Part shown: one piece after another, positions 46,274 through 56,312 of the stretch
Layout: every line of letters starts with the position of its first letter
Numbering within the stretch: position 1 is the first letter of the stretch
Assembly (NCBI GenBank): GCA_964544155.1
Contig: CAZJAH010000008.1
Span: 1 to 64,000, forward strand
Source of the DNA: CAZJAH01 sp964544155
GTDB lineage: Bacteria; Bacteroidota; Ignavibacteria; Kapaibacteriales; UBA2268
Length of the DNA: 64,000 nucleotides
Direction of reading: 5' to 3'
The notes under the pieces: model-generated
What the model saw: only the letters and a program-made list of their open reading frames with translations
What the model was told of the DNA's origin: nothing
Database searches by the model: none
Made by a program: the position numbers and the translations under genes

Positions 46274-46292
46274 ACAAAGTATTTTATTTTAA

Positions 46293-47558
46293 CTACATAT
46301 TTTCAATTATAGCAGTTCCGAATTCCGAAGTTTTCAGCAATGTGGCATTTTCCATAAGCCTGTGGAAATCATAGGTGACTTTGCCCTGGGCAATTGTTTT
46401 CTCAATACCTTTTACTATAAGGTTGCCCGCTTCATGCCAACCGAGATGTTCAAGCATGAGCACACCTGATAACACAACCGAGCCCGGATTCACTTTATCC
46501 AAATTGGCATACTTGGGAGCAGTGCCATGAGTAGCTTCGAATATAGCATGGCCGCTTTCGTAATTGATATTTGCTCCGGGAGCAATACCAATACCGCCAA
46601 CGATTGCCGCTAAGGCGTCGGAGATATAATCGCCGTTGAGGTTCATTGTTGCTATAACAGAATATTCAGCCGGCCTGAGCAGTATCTGCTGCAGGAAGGC
46701 ATCAGCAATGAAATCCTTGATCAGCAGTTTGCCGGCACTAAGAGCTTCATCCTGAGCCTTATTCGCGGCATCCCCGCCTTTCTCTTCTTTGATTTTGTCA
46801 TACTGTCTCCAGGTGAATACTCTGTCGGCGTATTCTTCTTCGGCAACGTCATAGCCCCAGTTCTTAAAGGCGCCTTCGGTGAATTTCATGATATTGCCTT
46901 TATGTACAAGTGTAACCGAAGGCAGGTTGTGGCTGAAAGCGTACTCTATCGAAGCTCTTACAAGCCTCTTGGTACCTTCCTCCGATATCGGCTTAATACC
47001 GATTGAGGTTGTTTCCGGAAAGCGTATCTTTTTAACCTTCATTTCATTAAGAAGAAAATTAAGCACTTTTTTATTCTCATCTGTGCCTGCCATCCATTCT
47101 ACGCCCGCGTAGATATCTTCGGAGTTTTCCCTGAAGATAACCATATTGCAATCGGCGGGTTTTTTAACCGGTGACGGTACGCCCTGGAACCAACGAACCG
47201 GCCTTAGGCAAACATATAGATCGAGAAGCTGCCTGAGCGCGACATTCAGCGACCTGATTCCTCCACCTACAGGAGTTGTAAGCGGCCCTTTGATCGCAAC
47301 ATAGTGCTCTTTGATAACGTCGAGAGTTTCCTGGGGGAGCCATTCCCCGGTTTTCTTAAAAGCTTTTTCACCGGCTAATACTTCCTTCCAGTGAATTTTT
47401 TTCTTACCCTGATATGCTTTTTCAACCGCGGCATCGATAACCCTTTTGCTGGCCGCCCATATATCCGGGCCAATGCCGTCGCCTTCAATAAATGGAAGAA
47501 TGGGTTCATCGGGGATGTTCAGTGTGTTTCCGTCGCGAGTAATTTTGCTAGCTGCCAT
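46293..47558 (-). CDS. icd: NADP-dependent isocitrate dehydrogenase
   Basis: This 421-residue TCA-cycle enzyme oxidatively decarboxylates isocitrate to 2-oxoglutarate. The substrate loop GGGIRSLNVALRQ includes S103, equal to the regulatory Ser113 of E. coli. Coenzyme residues HGTAPKYA and VTYDFHRLM keep the Lys/Tyr and Tyr/Arg pattern of NADP-specific enzymes. GGAGG lies just before the ATG. It is monocistronic, with a terminator following. Confidence 0.96.
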   Translation of the reverse strand: MAASKITRDGNTLNIPDEPILPFIEGDGIGPDIWAASKRVIDAAVEKAYQGKKKIHWKEVLAGEKAFKKTGEWLPQETLDVIKEHYVAIKGPLTTPVGGGIRSLNVALRQLLDLYVCLRPVRWFQGVPSPVKKPADCNMVIFRENSEDIYAGVEWMAGTDENKKVLNFLLNEMKVKKIRFPETTSIGIKPISEEGTKRLVRASIEYAFSHNLPSVTLVHKGNIMKFTEGAFKNWGYDVAEEEYADRVFTWRQYDKIKEEKGGDAANKAQDEALSAGKLLIKDFIADAFLQQILLRPAEYSVIATMNLNGDYISDALAAIVGGIGIAPGANINYESGHAIFEATHGTAPKYANLDKVNPGSVVLSGVLMLEHLGWHEAGNLIVKGIEKTIAQGKVTYDFHRLMENATLLKTSEFGTAIIENM

Positions 47559-47962
47559 TTAACCTCCGCTTGATAAAAATTATGCACAAAGAATAAGCAT
47601 TAATATAATGATATTTTTTCAAATAGGCAGAGCTAAATCATTTAATAGTATTAATTTTTTTGCCGCCCTTCTATAAAATTGCAGGATGGGCAATATATTC
47701 TCCTTTTATGCTGCTTCCATGAAACACGACCGGCTCAATTGCAGCCTTATGCCTGGGGGCTATCCGCGCAGAATTCATTGCCGAAAAAGCAAATGATAAT
47801 CTTGTGTGTTTCAGGGTTTTCTGCTTTTTTCAATCAATGGGATTGATGCTAATTAAATGAAAATTACAATAATTCAACAAGTTTTAACATTTTTAATAAA
47901 TATTATCTTGTTTTTTCTTATATTATTTTCACGTTTCTCGTTTATTAATTATTTGGAAAGCC
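47559..47962. other. Divergent intergenic region
   Basis: About 400 bp between divergent icd and the WD40 gene. The half nearest the WD40 gene is very AT-rich, as expected of a promoter. The middle (47,680-47,800) has a higher GC content but no frame, repeat or RNA that I recognise. Confidence 0.4.
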
Positions 47963-50803
47963 ATGAAAAAATTACTTGTTCTTTTCCTGATCTCTATCAC
48001 GGGCATTAGCCTGAAAGCACAATTTAATGATTTAAAACTTACTTTTCCGCTCGAGGGTGATACACTTATCTATGGTACGGATACACTGATTAGCTGGGAA
48101 GGTGTTTCTCCCGCGGATACCATTGCTATCGATTACAGTTCTGATGATGGTAAAAAGTGGCAAAACCTGACAAATGAAGCAACCGGACTTCAGTACTTAT
48201 GGAAAGTCCCAAGAATGGCTAATGACAGTATGCTCTTTAAAATTACTAAGAGGATTGATGTAGAATCCATCATGGCCGGCCAATCCTGGAAGATCAGTTT
48301 CGATGTACCGCAATACAGCCCCGACGGAACTAAATTGGCTTTTACGGGGGAAGGCGATCTCTTTATACTTGATCCCGCGACAATGGAGAAAACTGTAATT
48401 GATGTTGACCTGGATTTGAACGGCGGCTTCGAATGGAATCCCCAGGGAGATAAAATTGCATCCATAACAGATCAAGGGTTTTTGTGCGTTATTGATGTAG
48501 CCTCAAAAAATATTATACAACAATTTAAATATAATGATTCTAAATGCATAAGCTGGAATCCAGGTGGTAATTTAATTGCTGCCGGCAGCGAGTGGGGAGG
48601 ATTATCGGTTTGGGATATTAATTTGGGAAATAAGCTATATTCTATTAAAGCGCATTCCCTTGAAGTGACCAGTTTACAATGGAATTCTGACGGAACTGAA
48701 ATATATACCGGAGGTTATAAAGGTAAAATCCGTTTTTGGAATGCTGCCGACGGAACACAAATAGTAAAAAAAGATGCAAAAGGCGAATACTTCGATTATT
48801 TAGAAAATAGCTTTACTATAAGGAATTTATCATTAAGCCCTGACGATTCAAAGATAGCTGCCGCGGATACCGGCGGAACAGTATTAGTTTGGGATTTAAA
48901 AGCGGGCACAAAAGCAGAACTCAAGGATCCCTTGATAAGAGAAAATGATGATTTTATATTATGGGTGGCCTGGAGCCCGGACGGCTCTAAACTTGCGGCA
49001 AGTTCATTCCATGGTCTCCTCAATATCTGGGATGTTGATAATAAAATGGTTGTAAAATCCAAATTCGTAAATCCTTTAGATCTTAGGATGAGCTGGCATC
49101 CCGGGGGTTCTATGCTTGTTACATCTTCTTGGTCAAGAACTATAGAAAATTGGGATATTAACAATCCGGAAAATAATTTTACTCTTTTATCAAAGGATGG
49201 AAACAATAAATTAAGCGCTGACAAAAGCAGGATTGCTTATTTTGATAGTGATTTTTTAAAAATCATGGATACGGATAGTTTTATTCAGGAAAAAGGCTTT
49301 AATCTTAGGCTTGGTCAGAGTTTCCTTGGAATAAACGCTGATTTCTCGCGCATGGTAACTCATGACAGCAGTTATATTGAATACTGGGATCTTTCAGTTG
49401 ACAGCATTGTGAGTAAATTCTATTATAATCCCGGCAAATTAGTAAGTGTAAATAACAGTATGGATAAATTCCTCTTCTCAAGAAATGATTCGATATATAT
49501 TTACAGCGTTCCGGATTGGCAGCCTGTAACAAAGTTCCATGACGGCGGCTTAGGAGGCTATTTTAGGTCATACTGGTCCGGTGACGACAGTAAAATTGCA
49601 ATCATGGGCATAAATGATACCGCCCGCGTTTGGGACGCGGCCACCGGCAAGGTGATAAGTTCATTCGCTTGTCCCTTCCGGGATAATCACACGCATATAG
49701 TTGATCTTTTCTGGAATTCAAAAAGTGATATGATCGCCGCCAAGGTTTCAAGTACTACTGCTAAGGTATGGGAGGCCGGCTCGGGGAAGGAACTTTATAC
49801 ATTCGAGTGTGATTGGAATATCAACAAAATGCACTGGAATCCTGCAGGCGATATGATAGCAACTCTGGTCTATCATGATAATTATATTAGGGTTTGGGAT
49901 CCTGTAACAGGCGAAGTACTTAAAAAGCTTTTTATAAATGAAAACATGAAAATCACTGATATCTGCTGGAAACCCGGCACTAACATATTGTTATCATTCG
50001 ATGAACAAGACGATTCAGATAGCTATTTAAAATTATGGGATGTGGAAACCGGAGAGATGCTATCATCTTATTGGCTGAGTGTTGATCCTTCTTTGGCACA
50101 ATTCCATGGTGACGGTGAAACACTAACCTGCGGAGCTTACTATTTATCAGTATTGGATTTTTCCGAAATTGTAAAAAACCAGCAGGATATTAATGAATCA
50201 AACTGGTCAATTTATATCCCGGAGATAGATGTTAAGCAGATCGAATTAGGTGAGATCGCCGTGAATTCGGTTAAGGATACTCTTGTTACATCTATTTTAA
50301 AAAATGTTGGAAAATACCCGATCAGGATAGACGAGGCCTATTTCTCTGGATATTATTTTAGTTTTTTCTCAATTATATCCGAACCGGAGTATCCTGTTTA
50401 TCTGAAACCTGGTGATTCATTAAATATCAGTTTTAGCTATTTTCCTGCCAAAAAAGGGTATCATTCAGCTTATTTAACATTTAAATCGAGCATTGGGGAT
50501 ATAATGGCTCATATAATAGGGGATGCTTTTGATCCCAATTCAGTGGGGACGGCGCTTCAGATTTCCGGGCTAAACGTTTATCCAAATCCGGCTTCAAACA
50601 TGATAAACGTAGATTTTAACCGGCCATATGCCGGGCCTGTCAGCGTTTTGTTATATGATCTGAGCGGCAGGCTGCTTTATTACAAAGAAACAACATCTGA
50701 AGGCATAAAAATTGATGCCGCCGGGCTGAGTAACGGCATTTACAGACTGATAATAAAGACGCCTGAAGGCACTTTCTCAGAAAAAGTGTCCGTGCTTAAG
50801 TAG
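47963..50803 (+). CDS. T9SS-exported WD40-repeat protein
   Basis: This 946-residue protein has a signal peptide (MKKLLVLFLISITGISLKAQ) followed by a short Ig-like stretch. About a dozen WD40 blades follow (~100-740), with repeated 'W(S/N)PDGSKLA...WD' units such as NSDGTEIYTGGYKGKIRFW and SPDGSKLAASSFHGLLNIW. A choice-of-anchor-like module (~760-860) comes next, then a T9SS sorting domain (VYPNPASNMINVDF ... LSNGIYRLIIK). Secreted bacterial WD40 propellers usually mediate protein or surface interactions; the partner is unknown. Confidence 0.93.
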   Translation: MKKLLVLFLISITGISLKAQFNDLKLTFPLEGDTLIYGTDTLISWEGVSPADTIAIDYSSDDGKKWQNLTNEATGLQYLWKVPRMANDSMLFKITKRIDVESIMAGQSWKISFDVPQYSPDGTKLAFTGEGDLFILDPATMEKTVIDVDLDLNGGFEWNPQGDKIASITDQGFLCVIDVASKNIIQQFKYNDSKCISWNPGGNLIAAGSEWGGLSVWDINLGNKLYSIKAHSLEVTSLQWNSDGTEIYTGGYKGKIRFWNAADGTQIVKKDAKGEYFDYLENSFTIRNLSLSPDDSKIAAADTGGTVLVWDLKAGTKAELKDPLIRENDDFILWVAWSPDGSKLAASSFHGLLNIWDVDNKMVVKSKFVNPLDLRMSWHPGGSMLVTSSWSRTIENWDINNPENNFTLLSKDGNNKLSADKSRIAYFDSDFLKIMDTDSFIQEKGFNLRLGQSFLGINADFSRMVTHDSSYIEYWDLSVDSIVSKFYYNPGKLVSVNNSMDKFLFSRNDSIYIYSVPDWQPVTKFHDGGLGGYFRSYWSGDDSKIAIMGINDTARVWDAATGKVISSFACPFRDNHTHIVDLFWNSKSDMIAAKVSSTTAKVWEAGSGKELYTFECDWNINKMHWNPAGDMIATLVYHDNYIRVWDPVTGEVLKKLFINENMKITDICWKPGTNILLSFDEQDDSDSYLKLWDVETGEMLSSYWLSVDPSLAQFHGDGETLTCGAYYLSVLDFSEIVKNQQDINESNWSIYIPEIDVKQIELGEIAVNSVKDTLVTSILKNVGKYPIRIDEAYFSGYYFSFFSIISEPEYPVYLKPGDSLNISFSYFPAKKGYHSAYLTFKSSIGDIMAHIIGDAFDPNSVGTALQISGLNVYPNPASNMINVDFNRPYAGPVSVLLYDLSGRLLYYKETTSEGIKIDAAGLSNGIYRLIIKTPEGTFSEKVSVLK

Positions 50804-50824
50804 TTAAAAGGTAATTTAAATTGA

Positions 50825-50857
50825 GGCAGCCCCGGCCCTTTAAACTCCGGGGCTGCC
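50825..50857 (+). terminator. Strong hairpin after the WD40 gene
   Basis: A perfect 11-bp stem: GGCAGCCCCGG (50825-50835) with CCGGGGCTGCC (50847-50857). No good T-run follows, so it may act as a hairpin stabiliser as well as a terminator. Confidence 0.65.
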
Positions 50858-50913
50858 GGTATATTTTCGGAGGTCCCTGCATGGCCTCTTTGAAGGCCCT
50901 TCGAGCAAGGGCT

Positions 50914-52218
50914 CTACTCTCCATAAAGGTCGTAGGCTTCGGAGGATACTATCCTGACATCCGCGAATGTGCCGGGCTTAAGCTCCCGGTTTGAGCGTAT
51001 TATCACGGCGTTATCTACTTCGGGGGCGTCGCGTTCCGTGCGGCCTGTGTAGCCGTTCGCTGTTTCGCCGTCGATTAGTACTTTAAGCGTTTTACCTTCC
51101 AGCTCTTTATTCTTTTGAGTGGATATTTCCATTTGCTCGCGCATTAGTATATCCAGCCTTTCGGATTTTACTTCATCGGGGATGGGGTCACCCAGCTCAA
51201 AGGCGGAAGTTTCATCCTCGGGTGAATATTTGAAAACTCCGAGGCGGTCGAATTTGTATTCTTTTATGAATTCGTGCAGCTTAATGAAATCCTCTTCGGT
51301 TTCATTCGGGAATCCGGTAATGAAGGTGGTTCTTAGTGTTACCCCCGGGACATTTTCCCTGATAAGGTCAATGAGGTTCTTCAGTGATTGTTCGGAACTC
51401 CCCCTGCCCATAGCTTTCAGCACCGGATCGGAAATATGCTGAAGAGGGATATCTATATATTTGCAGAAGTTCTCTTTTTCTGCCATCACTTCGAGTATAT
51501 CAACGGGGAATCCTACCGGGAAGGTGTACATCAGGCGCAGCCATTCCAGGCCATCAATGCCGGAGAGCTTATCCGCCAGGCTTGCAATAGTCGGCCTTCC
51601 GTAAAGGTCCTTTCCGTAATAGGTGGTATCCTGCGCAATCATCACCAGCTCTTTAACTCCATTTTGGACGAGCGTTTCAGCTTCGGCGATCAGTTCCTCC
51701 TCCGACTTTGATATATAAGTCCCCCTTATGAGCGGTATCGCGCAGAAGGCGCAGCGGTGGTTGCAGCCTTCGGATATTTTCAGGTAAGCATAATGGCGGG
51801 GCGTTAGCAGTATCCTGCCGCCTTCATCCAATACTTCATAATCGCCTTTAAGTATTTTAATTATGTCGTGCTGGGAATTTACACCAAAAAAGTGATCTAC
51901 CTCAAGCACCTGATCCCTTAGCTGCTTGCCGTAGCGCTCGGAAAGGCAGCCTGCGACGATGAGCTTTTTTAACAGGCCGCGCTCTTTTAAATCAGCTGCC
52001 GAAAGTATCTGCTCTATGCTTTCCTGCTTGGCGTCATTAATAAAACCGCACGTGTTGATCACCCATGCATCTGCTTTTGAATAATCTTCAGTGTAAAGGA
52101 AACCGTTCTTATCCAGCAGGTATATGAGCCTTTCGGAATCGACCACATTCTTGCTGCAGCCAAGAGTCTGCACCGCTACTCTTTTTATTTTACTTTTTTT
52201 GTTCTTTTTCCTGCTCAT
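50914..52218 (-). CDS. rimO: Ribosomal protein S12 methylthiotransferase
   Basis: The frame reaches 52269, but that part overlaps the terminator of the gene upstream, so the ATG at 52218 (MSRKKNKKSKIKR) is the start, giving 434 residues. The UPF0004 domain has QTLGCSKN, NTCGF and AGCLSERY cysteines. The radical-SAM motif is CNHRCAFCAIP (C-x3-C-x2-C). A TRAM domain closes it (LIDGETANGYTGRTERDAPEVD). RimO adds a methylthio group to an aspartate of S12; RimO rather than MiaB is favoured by CSKNVVDSE. Its last ~50 bp are duplicated at 45.87 kb. Confidence 0.95.
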   Translation of the reverse strand: MSRKKNKKSKIKRVAVQTLGCSKNVVDSERLIYLLDKNGFLYTEDYSKADAWVINTCGFINDAKQESIEQILSAADLKERGLLKKLIVAGCLSERYGKQLRDQVLEVDHFFGVNSQHDIIKILKGDYEVLDEGGRILLTPRHYAYLKISEGCNHRCAFCAIPLIRGTYISKSEEELIAEAETLVQNGVKELVMIAQDTTYYGKDLYGRPTIASLADKLSGIDGLEWLRLMYTFPVGFPVDILEVMAEKENFCKYIDIPLQHISDPVLKAMGRGSSEQSLKNLIDLIRENVPGVTLRTTFITGFPNETEEDFIKLHEFIKEYKFDRLGVFKYSPEDETSAFELGDPIPDEVKSERLDILMREQMEISTQKNKELEGKTLKVLIDGETANGYTGRTERDAPEVDNAVIIRSNRELKPGTFADVRIVSSEAYDLYGE

Positions 52219-52231
52219 AGATATTTTTTCT

Positions 52232-52267
52232 AAAAAAAAAAGCCCGGAGAGAATAAGGCCTCCGGGC
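52232..52267 (-). terminator. Rho-independent terminator of the YciO-type gene
   Basis: GCCCGGAG (52242-52249) pairs with CTCCGGGC (52260-52267). The A-run 52232-52241 gives ten T on the minus strand. It separates the YciO-type gene from rimO. Confidence 0.92.
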
Positions 52268-52289
52268 AAAGTTAATTATTATTCTCGAA

Positions 52290-52934
52290 CTATTCCGTTT
52301 CGTATTCAATGAATTTTCTTGCTTTTTCCAGCCCGGCGCCTTCTCTTAATATTGAAAAGACTTCCTCAGTCATGTCTATAACCGTAGATTCGCCCGTAAA
52401 ATCGTGTCCTTCCTGATTAACGGCCACATCGACTTTTTGAAGGAAATATTTCACCAGCTCATCATGGTTCTCAATTATTTCACCATCCTCAGTTTTTGCC
52501 GAGATAGAGATTATCGGGCTGCCAAGTTCCTTAAGTAAAAGCTGCGAAAGATCATGCTCAGGCACTCTTATGCCCGCAGTTTTTCTTTTGGGGTTTTGTG
52601 CGAACTTAGGCACATTTTTGGAAGCCGGGAGAATAAAAGTATATGGCCCGGGAATAAGTCTTTTAATAGTTTTATAGGCGTGATTACTAACCTTTGCAAA
52701 CTCGGCTATATTTGTCAGAGAATCAGTCATAAATGTCAGTGATTGTGAATCGGGCATTCTTCGTATACTTCGAATTCTGCTAATTGCTTCTTTGTTTGAT
52801 AAAGCACAGCCGAGGCTGTATCCCGTATCGGTAGGGTATAAAATTACTGCTCCATCCCTAAGCTTTTCTGCAACCGTACTGATCTTTCTCAGTTCAGGGG
52901 TTTCGGGGTGTATCGAAAGAACTAATGCTCCCAT
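52290..52934 (-). CDS. Sua5/YciO/YrdC-family protein, YciO type
   Basis: This 214-residue protein has the dsRNA-binding-like YrdC fold. It starts with SIHPETPELR and has ILYPTDTGYSLGC, RKTAGIRVPEHD and STVIDMTEE, which match E. coli YciO more closely than TsaC (YrdC) or Sua5. YrdC/Sua5 make threonylcarbamoyl-AMP for tRNA t6A. YciO members often lack this activity, so the reaction is not claimed here. AGGAG lies 6 nt upstream of the ATG. Confidence 0.85.
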   Translation of the reverse strand: MGALVLSIHPETPELRKISTVAEKLRDGAVILYPTDTGYSLGCALSNKEAISRIRSIRRMPDSQSLTFMTDSLTNIAEFAKVSNHAYKTIKRLIPGPYTFILPASKNVPKFAQNPKRKTAGIRVPEHDLSQLLLKELGSPIISISAKTEDGEIIENHDELVKYFLQKVDVAVNQEGHDFTGESTVIDMTEEVFSILREGAGLEKARKFIEYETE

Positions 52935-52970
52935 ATCAACTCCTGCTTAATTTTAAAAAATCGGATGCTC

Positions 52971-54452
52971 CTATTCTTTGATCCTGCCTTTCGACTTAAA
53001 CCAAAGGTATAGTGGCACTCCCGCGAATAATAAAAGTAGTCCGAACAATGAATCTATTATCTGTGCCCTCCCATGCATATAATTATTTATGTCATTATAT
53101 AAAGTAAAAATAACATATCCAAACGCGAAAATAATAAATATTGCCGGCAGCCACGGATAGCCTGTTACTTTATATGGCCTCGGGGCATCGGGCATCTTTT
53201 TTCTAAGGACGAACACACCATAGGCTCCTATTGCATAAAATATCCAGCTGACGAAAATAAGCATGTCCGTCAGAATATCGAATGTACCGCTCATTACAAG
53301 AAAACATGCCCAAACTGCCTGCAGTACAAGGGCGTTTGAAGGTGTACGGAATCGCGGATGCAGATAACCGATGGAATTGAAAAACATTTTATCGCGCGAC
53401 ATGGCAAAATAAACCCTCGCGCTTGCCATGATAGTTCCGTTAGAGGTTCCGAATGTGGATATCATCACCAGTGCCGCGACGAAAGCAGCTCCTATAGGTC
53501 CCATGGCGGCATTAGCAGCGTCGGCGGCAACCAGGTACGAACCCGCGGCCTCCTCGATCGGCATTATATAGATAATTGCCACATTGAACAGCAGGTATAC
53601 ACCGATTACTATCCCTGTCCCTATTATAAGGGCGCCGGGAATATTTATCTGCGGCCTTTTGACTTCGCCGGCAAGGTATGTTATATTATTCCAGCCGTCG
53701 AATGACCAGAAGGCTCCTGCCATTGCCGCTATCACTGCCGAAAAAATCCCGGTTTCTACGGCGAGCGACGCAGTATATTCCCGTGAGAAATGCGCCGCTG
53801 AGCCTCCGCTGTAAGCAAAGCCGAATCCTATAAGAAGCAGTATGGCCATAATTTTTAGAGAAGTAAAGGTCAGTGATACCCTGCCGCCGAACTTCACTCC
53901 GTAATAATTCACTGTGGTCAGAAAAATAATTATGAACATAGTAAGTGATTTTACGCCAAAATTATTAAGCGGGAAAATCGAACCAATGTACGGAATATAC
54001 AGCTCCACACCCTTTTCGATATGCTCGGGGAAGCGGGGCAGCACATAGAAATATTCCGAATACTCTGCGAAAACATAGGTTATTGAAGCTATGGAGCCGG
54101 TTTGAATAACAGCGAATATAGCCCAGCCGTAAAGATAAGCCACCAGGTTGCCGTACATTTTTTGAAAATAAACATACTGGCCGCCTGTTTTAGTGATCAT
54201 TCCGGCGATTTCCGCGTTGGTGAGTGCGCCAATTAGTGTGATTCCGCCAGCCAGGACCCATATACCTAGCAGAAGCGCCGGATCGCCCAACTGTGATGCC
54301 ATTACGGCAGGCTTTTTGAAAATTCCGGAACCTATCATCGCACCGGTGACTATGGCGATTGTTGTTATAAGGTTAAGGTGCGGCTTCAAGCCGTAAGTAT
54401 CTCTAAGCCCGTATTTGTCGCTGCTGTCAGTGTTCCCCATAGTAAGTGTCAT
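52971..54452 (-). CDS. APC-family amino acid permease
   Basis: This 493-residue membrane protein has about 12 hydrophobic segments. The conserved TM1 motif TGAMIGSGIFKKP and the following WVLAGGITLIGALTNAEIAGM are typical of the amino acid-polyamine-organocation superfamily (LAT/serine-threonine exchanger-like). The cytoplasmic loop with MSRDKMFF is also characteristic. Substrate cannot be told from sequence. It is divergent from lnt with a 61-bp gap, suggesting separate promoters in a very short space. Confidence 0.9.
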   Translation of the reverse strand: MTLTMGNTDSSDKYGLRDTYGLKPHLNLITTIAIVTGAMIGSGIFKKPAVMASQLGDPALLLGIWVLAGGITLIGALTNAEIAGMITKTGGQYVYFQKMYGNLVAYLYGWAIFAVIQTGSIASITYVFAEYSEYFYVLPRFPEHIEKGVELYIPYIGSIFPLNNFGVKSLTMFIIIFLTTVNYYGVKFGGRVSLTFTSLKIMAILLLIGFGFAYSGGSAAHFSREYTASLAVETGIFSAVIAAMAGAFWSFDGWNNITYLAGEVKRPQINIPGALIIGTGIVIGVYLLFNVAIIYIMPIEEAAGSYLVAADAANAAMGPIGAAFVAALVMISTFGTSNGTIMASARVYFAMSRDKMFFNSIGYLHPRFRTPSNALVLQAVWACFLVMSGTFDILTDMLIFVSWIFYAIGAYGVFVLRKKMPDAPRPYKVTGYPWLPAIFIIFAFGYVIFTLYNDINNYMHGRAQIIDSLFGLLLLFAGVPLYLWFKSKGRIKE

Positions 54453-54513
54453 TTTTTCAAATAAGCATTATAACTAATATAGAAAATAAATATTTGATGT
54501 AGATGCGCATTTA

Positions 54514-56202
54514 ATGAAATTTTTTAATAACTTTGAATTATTAACAACTACTTTCAGATCTTTTTTGAAATTACGCGATAAATATCTGTTTGCTGTAGTA
54601 TCAGGCGCTCTGCTGGCGCTGTCATTTCCGCCGGTGCCGCTGCCTTTATTTGCTTTTATCGGCTTGGTGCCGCTGCTTATCATTTTTGAAACCGAACCTG
54701 AGACAAACCATAAATTCACGCTGCTTTATCTGGCTTTTTTTATATATCACGGCGGTACTAACTGGTGGATTTCAAGCTGGCAGGAGCAGTCAGATCCTTA
54801 TCTTTTTGCTTCAGGTATAGCAACCTGGATAGTTCATCCTTTTTTCTTTATGCTGCCTTTTATCCCATATTTTTATATGAAGAGTAAGCTCCGGGGATAC
54901 ACGGCCCTGAGCTTTTTTCCGGTATTCTGGATAGTTTTTGAATGGACTCACGGCCTGGGCGACCTTTCTTATCCATGGCTGACTCTGGGCAATACCCAGA
55001 TACATAATACCCACTGGATACAGTTCATTGATATCACGGGAGTTTGGGGAGCAAGCCTTTTAATAGTTATAGCTAATACCGGAATTAGCAGATTCATACT
55101 TGAATACAGGCGCCTGAACCGTGCCGGACTGAAAAGTGAACTGAAAAACATGCAAATAAAATTCTCGATAGCTCTGATAGCATTTTTATTAATCCCATAT
55201 ATTTACGGCTTTGTGCGCATTGCACAGTTCGATCATGATGATTTGCTCAATAAAGGGGAATCACTTAATATCGGGCTTATACAGCCGAATATAGATCCAT
55301 GGGAGAAATGGCAGCTCGACCCCTATCAGCAGGTACTCTTGCACATGGAACTCCAGGATTCATTAAAGAATGAAGTCAAGCAGCTCGACCTTGCTATTTG
55401 GAGCGAAACAGCAATTCGTTTCCTGGGGTACAGCTTTAACCGCGACCATGATTTTTCTTTTTTAAAAAAATGGGTAGATACAAGTAAAACGGCCCTGTTA
55501 AGCGGCATAGTCGATTATTATTTCTATCCTGAGGATACCGAAATACCGCCCTCAGCAAAAAGATTTGAGGACGCCCCTGAGATTGCTTATGAATCATATA
55601 ACGCGGCTTTGTTGATAAATCCGGTAGAATTGCCCGATACCACGCGAATGCACAGGAAAATGCGCCTGACTCCGTTCGCTGAAAGGCTGCCCTATGTGGA
55701 AATTTTCTCATTCGCCAAAAAGTGGTTCGAGTGGGGAGTGGGTATTTCCGGATGGGCCAAGGGAAAAGTCCAGAAACCCCTGCTTTACCACCATGAAGAA
55801 GATTCCGCTTATATCGGTACCATAATTTGTATAGAATCGATTTACCCCGATTTTGTAAAGAATTTCACTCTAAAAGGAGCGACCATTCTCTCGGTGATCA
55901 CGAATGATTCATGGTTCGACCATACCCCGGGCCCCGAGCAGCATTACCAGATAGCCGCTGTGAGAGCCATAGAGAACAGGCGATATATCGCGCGGACCGC
56001 TAATTCCGGAGTGACAGGCTTCATAAAGCCGACCGGGGAAACTCTGCTTAGGGCAAAGCAGTACGAAAAAACTGCAGTTGCCGCTACCATTCCCGAGCTT
56101 AAAGTCATCACGCCATATGTTAGGTTCGGAAACTGGCTGCCCTTTTTAGGCCTTGTAATTACCGTAATTGCTTTGTTTTATGCCAGGTTCCGTAAGCACT
56201 GA
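54514..56202 (+). CDS. lnt: Apolipoprotein N-acyltransferase
   Basis: This 562-residue inner-membrane enzyme adds the third acyl chain to lipoproteins. Six or more N-terminal transmembrane helices precede a nitrilase-type C-N hydrolase domain (~250-535). The catalytic triad is complete: E298 in AIWSETA, K382 in HRKMRLTPFAE and C439 in IICIES. Presence of full triacylation machinery fits the several lipoproteins in this window. It is longer than E. coli Lnt by ~50 residues, mainly in the loop before K382. Confidence 0.93.
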   Translation: MKFFNNFELLTTTFRSFLKLRDKYLFAVVSGALLALSFPPVPLPLFAFIGLVPLLIIFETEPETNHKFTLLYLAFFIYHGGTNWWISSWQEQSDPYLFASGIATWIVHPFFFMLPFIPYFYMKSKLRGYTALSFFPVFWIVFEWTHGLGDLSYPWLTLGNTQIHNTHWIQFIDITGVWGASLLIVIANTGISRFILEYRRLNRAGLKSELKNMQIKFSIALIAFLLIPYIYGFVRIAQFDHDDLLNKGESLNIGLIQPNIDPWEKWQLDPYQQVLLHMELQDSLKNEVKQLDLAIWSETAIRFLGYSFNRDHDFSFLKKWVDTSKTALLSGIVDYYFYPEDTEIPPSAKRFEDAPEIAYESYNAALLINPVELPDTTRMHRKMRLTPFAERLPYVEIFSFAKKWFEWGVGISGWAKGKVQKPLLYHHEEDSAYIGTIICIESIYPDFVKNFTLKGATILSVITNDSWFDHTPGPEQHYQIAAVRAIENRRYIARTANSGVTGFIKPTGETLLRAKQYEKTAVAATIPELKVITPYVRFGNWLPFLGLVITVIALFYARFRKH

Positions 56203-56312
56203 TCAACAATTTTTCTGAAACAAATCATTAAATTTCCCGTATTATTTAAAATATATTTCTAACTAAGAATATAAGAACTATAGTATATTTTTTTGTGTTA
56301 ATGGAGTTAACT

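Larger units (their letters stand above)
45136..46292. other. 1.15-kb gene-poor region with gene remnants
   Basis: No intact gene is supportable. The first ~700 bp hold only AT-rich sequence and an inverted GGCACAAATG pair (45219-45228 and 45378-45387). A copy of the rimO 3' end lies at about 45854-45905. After it comes an open plus-strand frame with no start (~45897-46124, containing FINEAAEFIVKLPQ), then a separate frame ending PDKLDEVFGGLPELLKEVGV at ~46245. These look like decayed coding pieces. Confidence 0.5.
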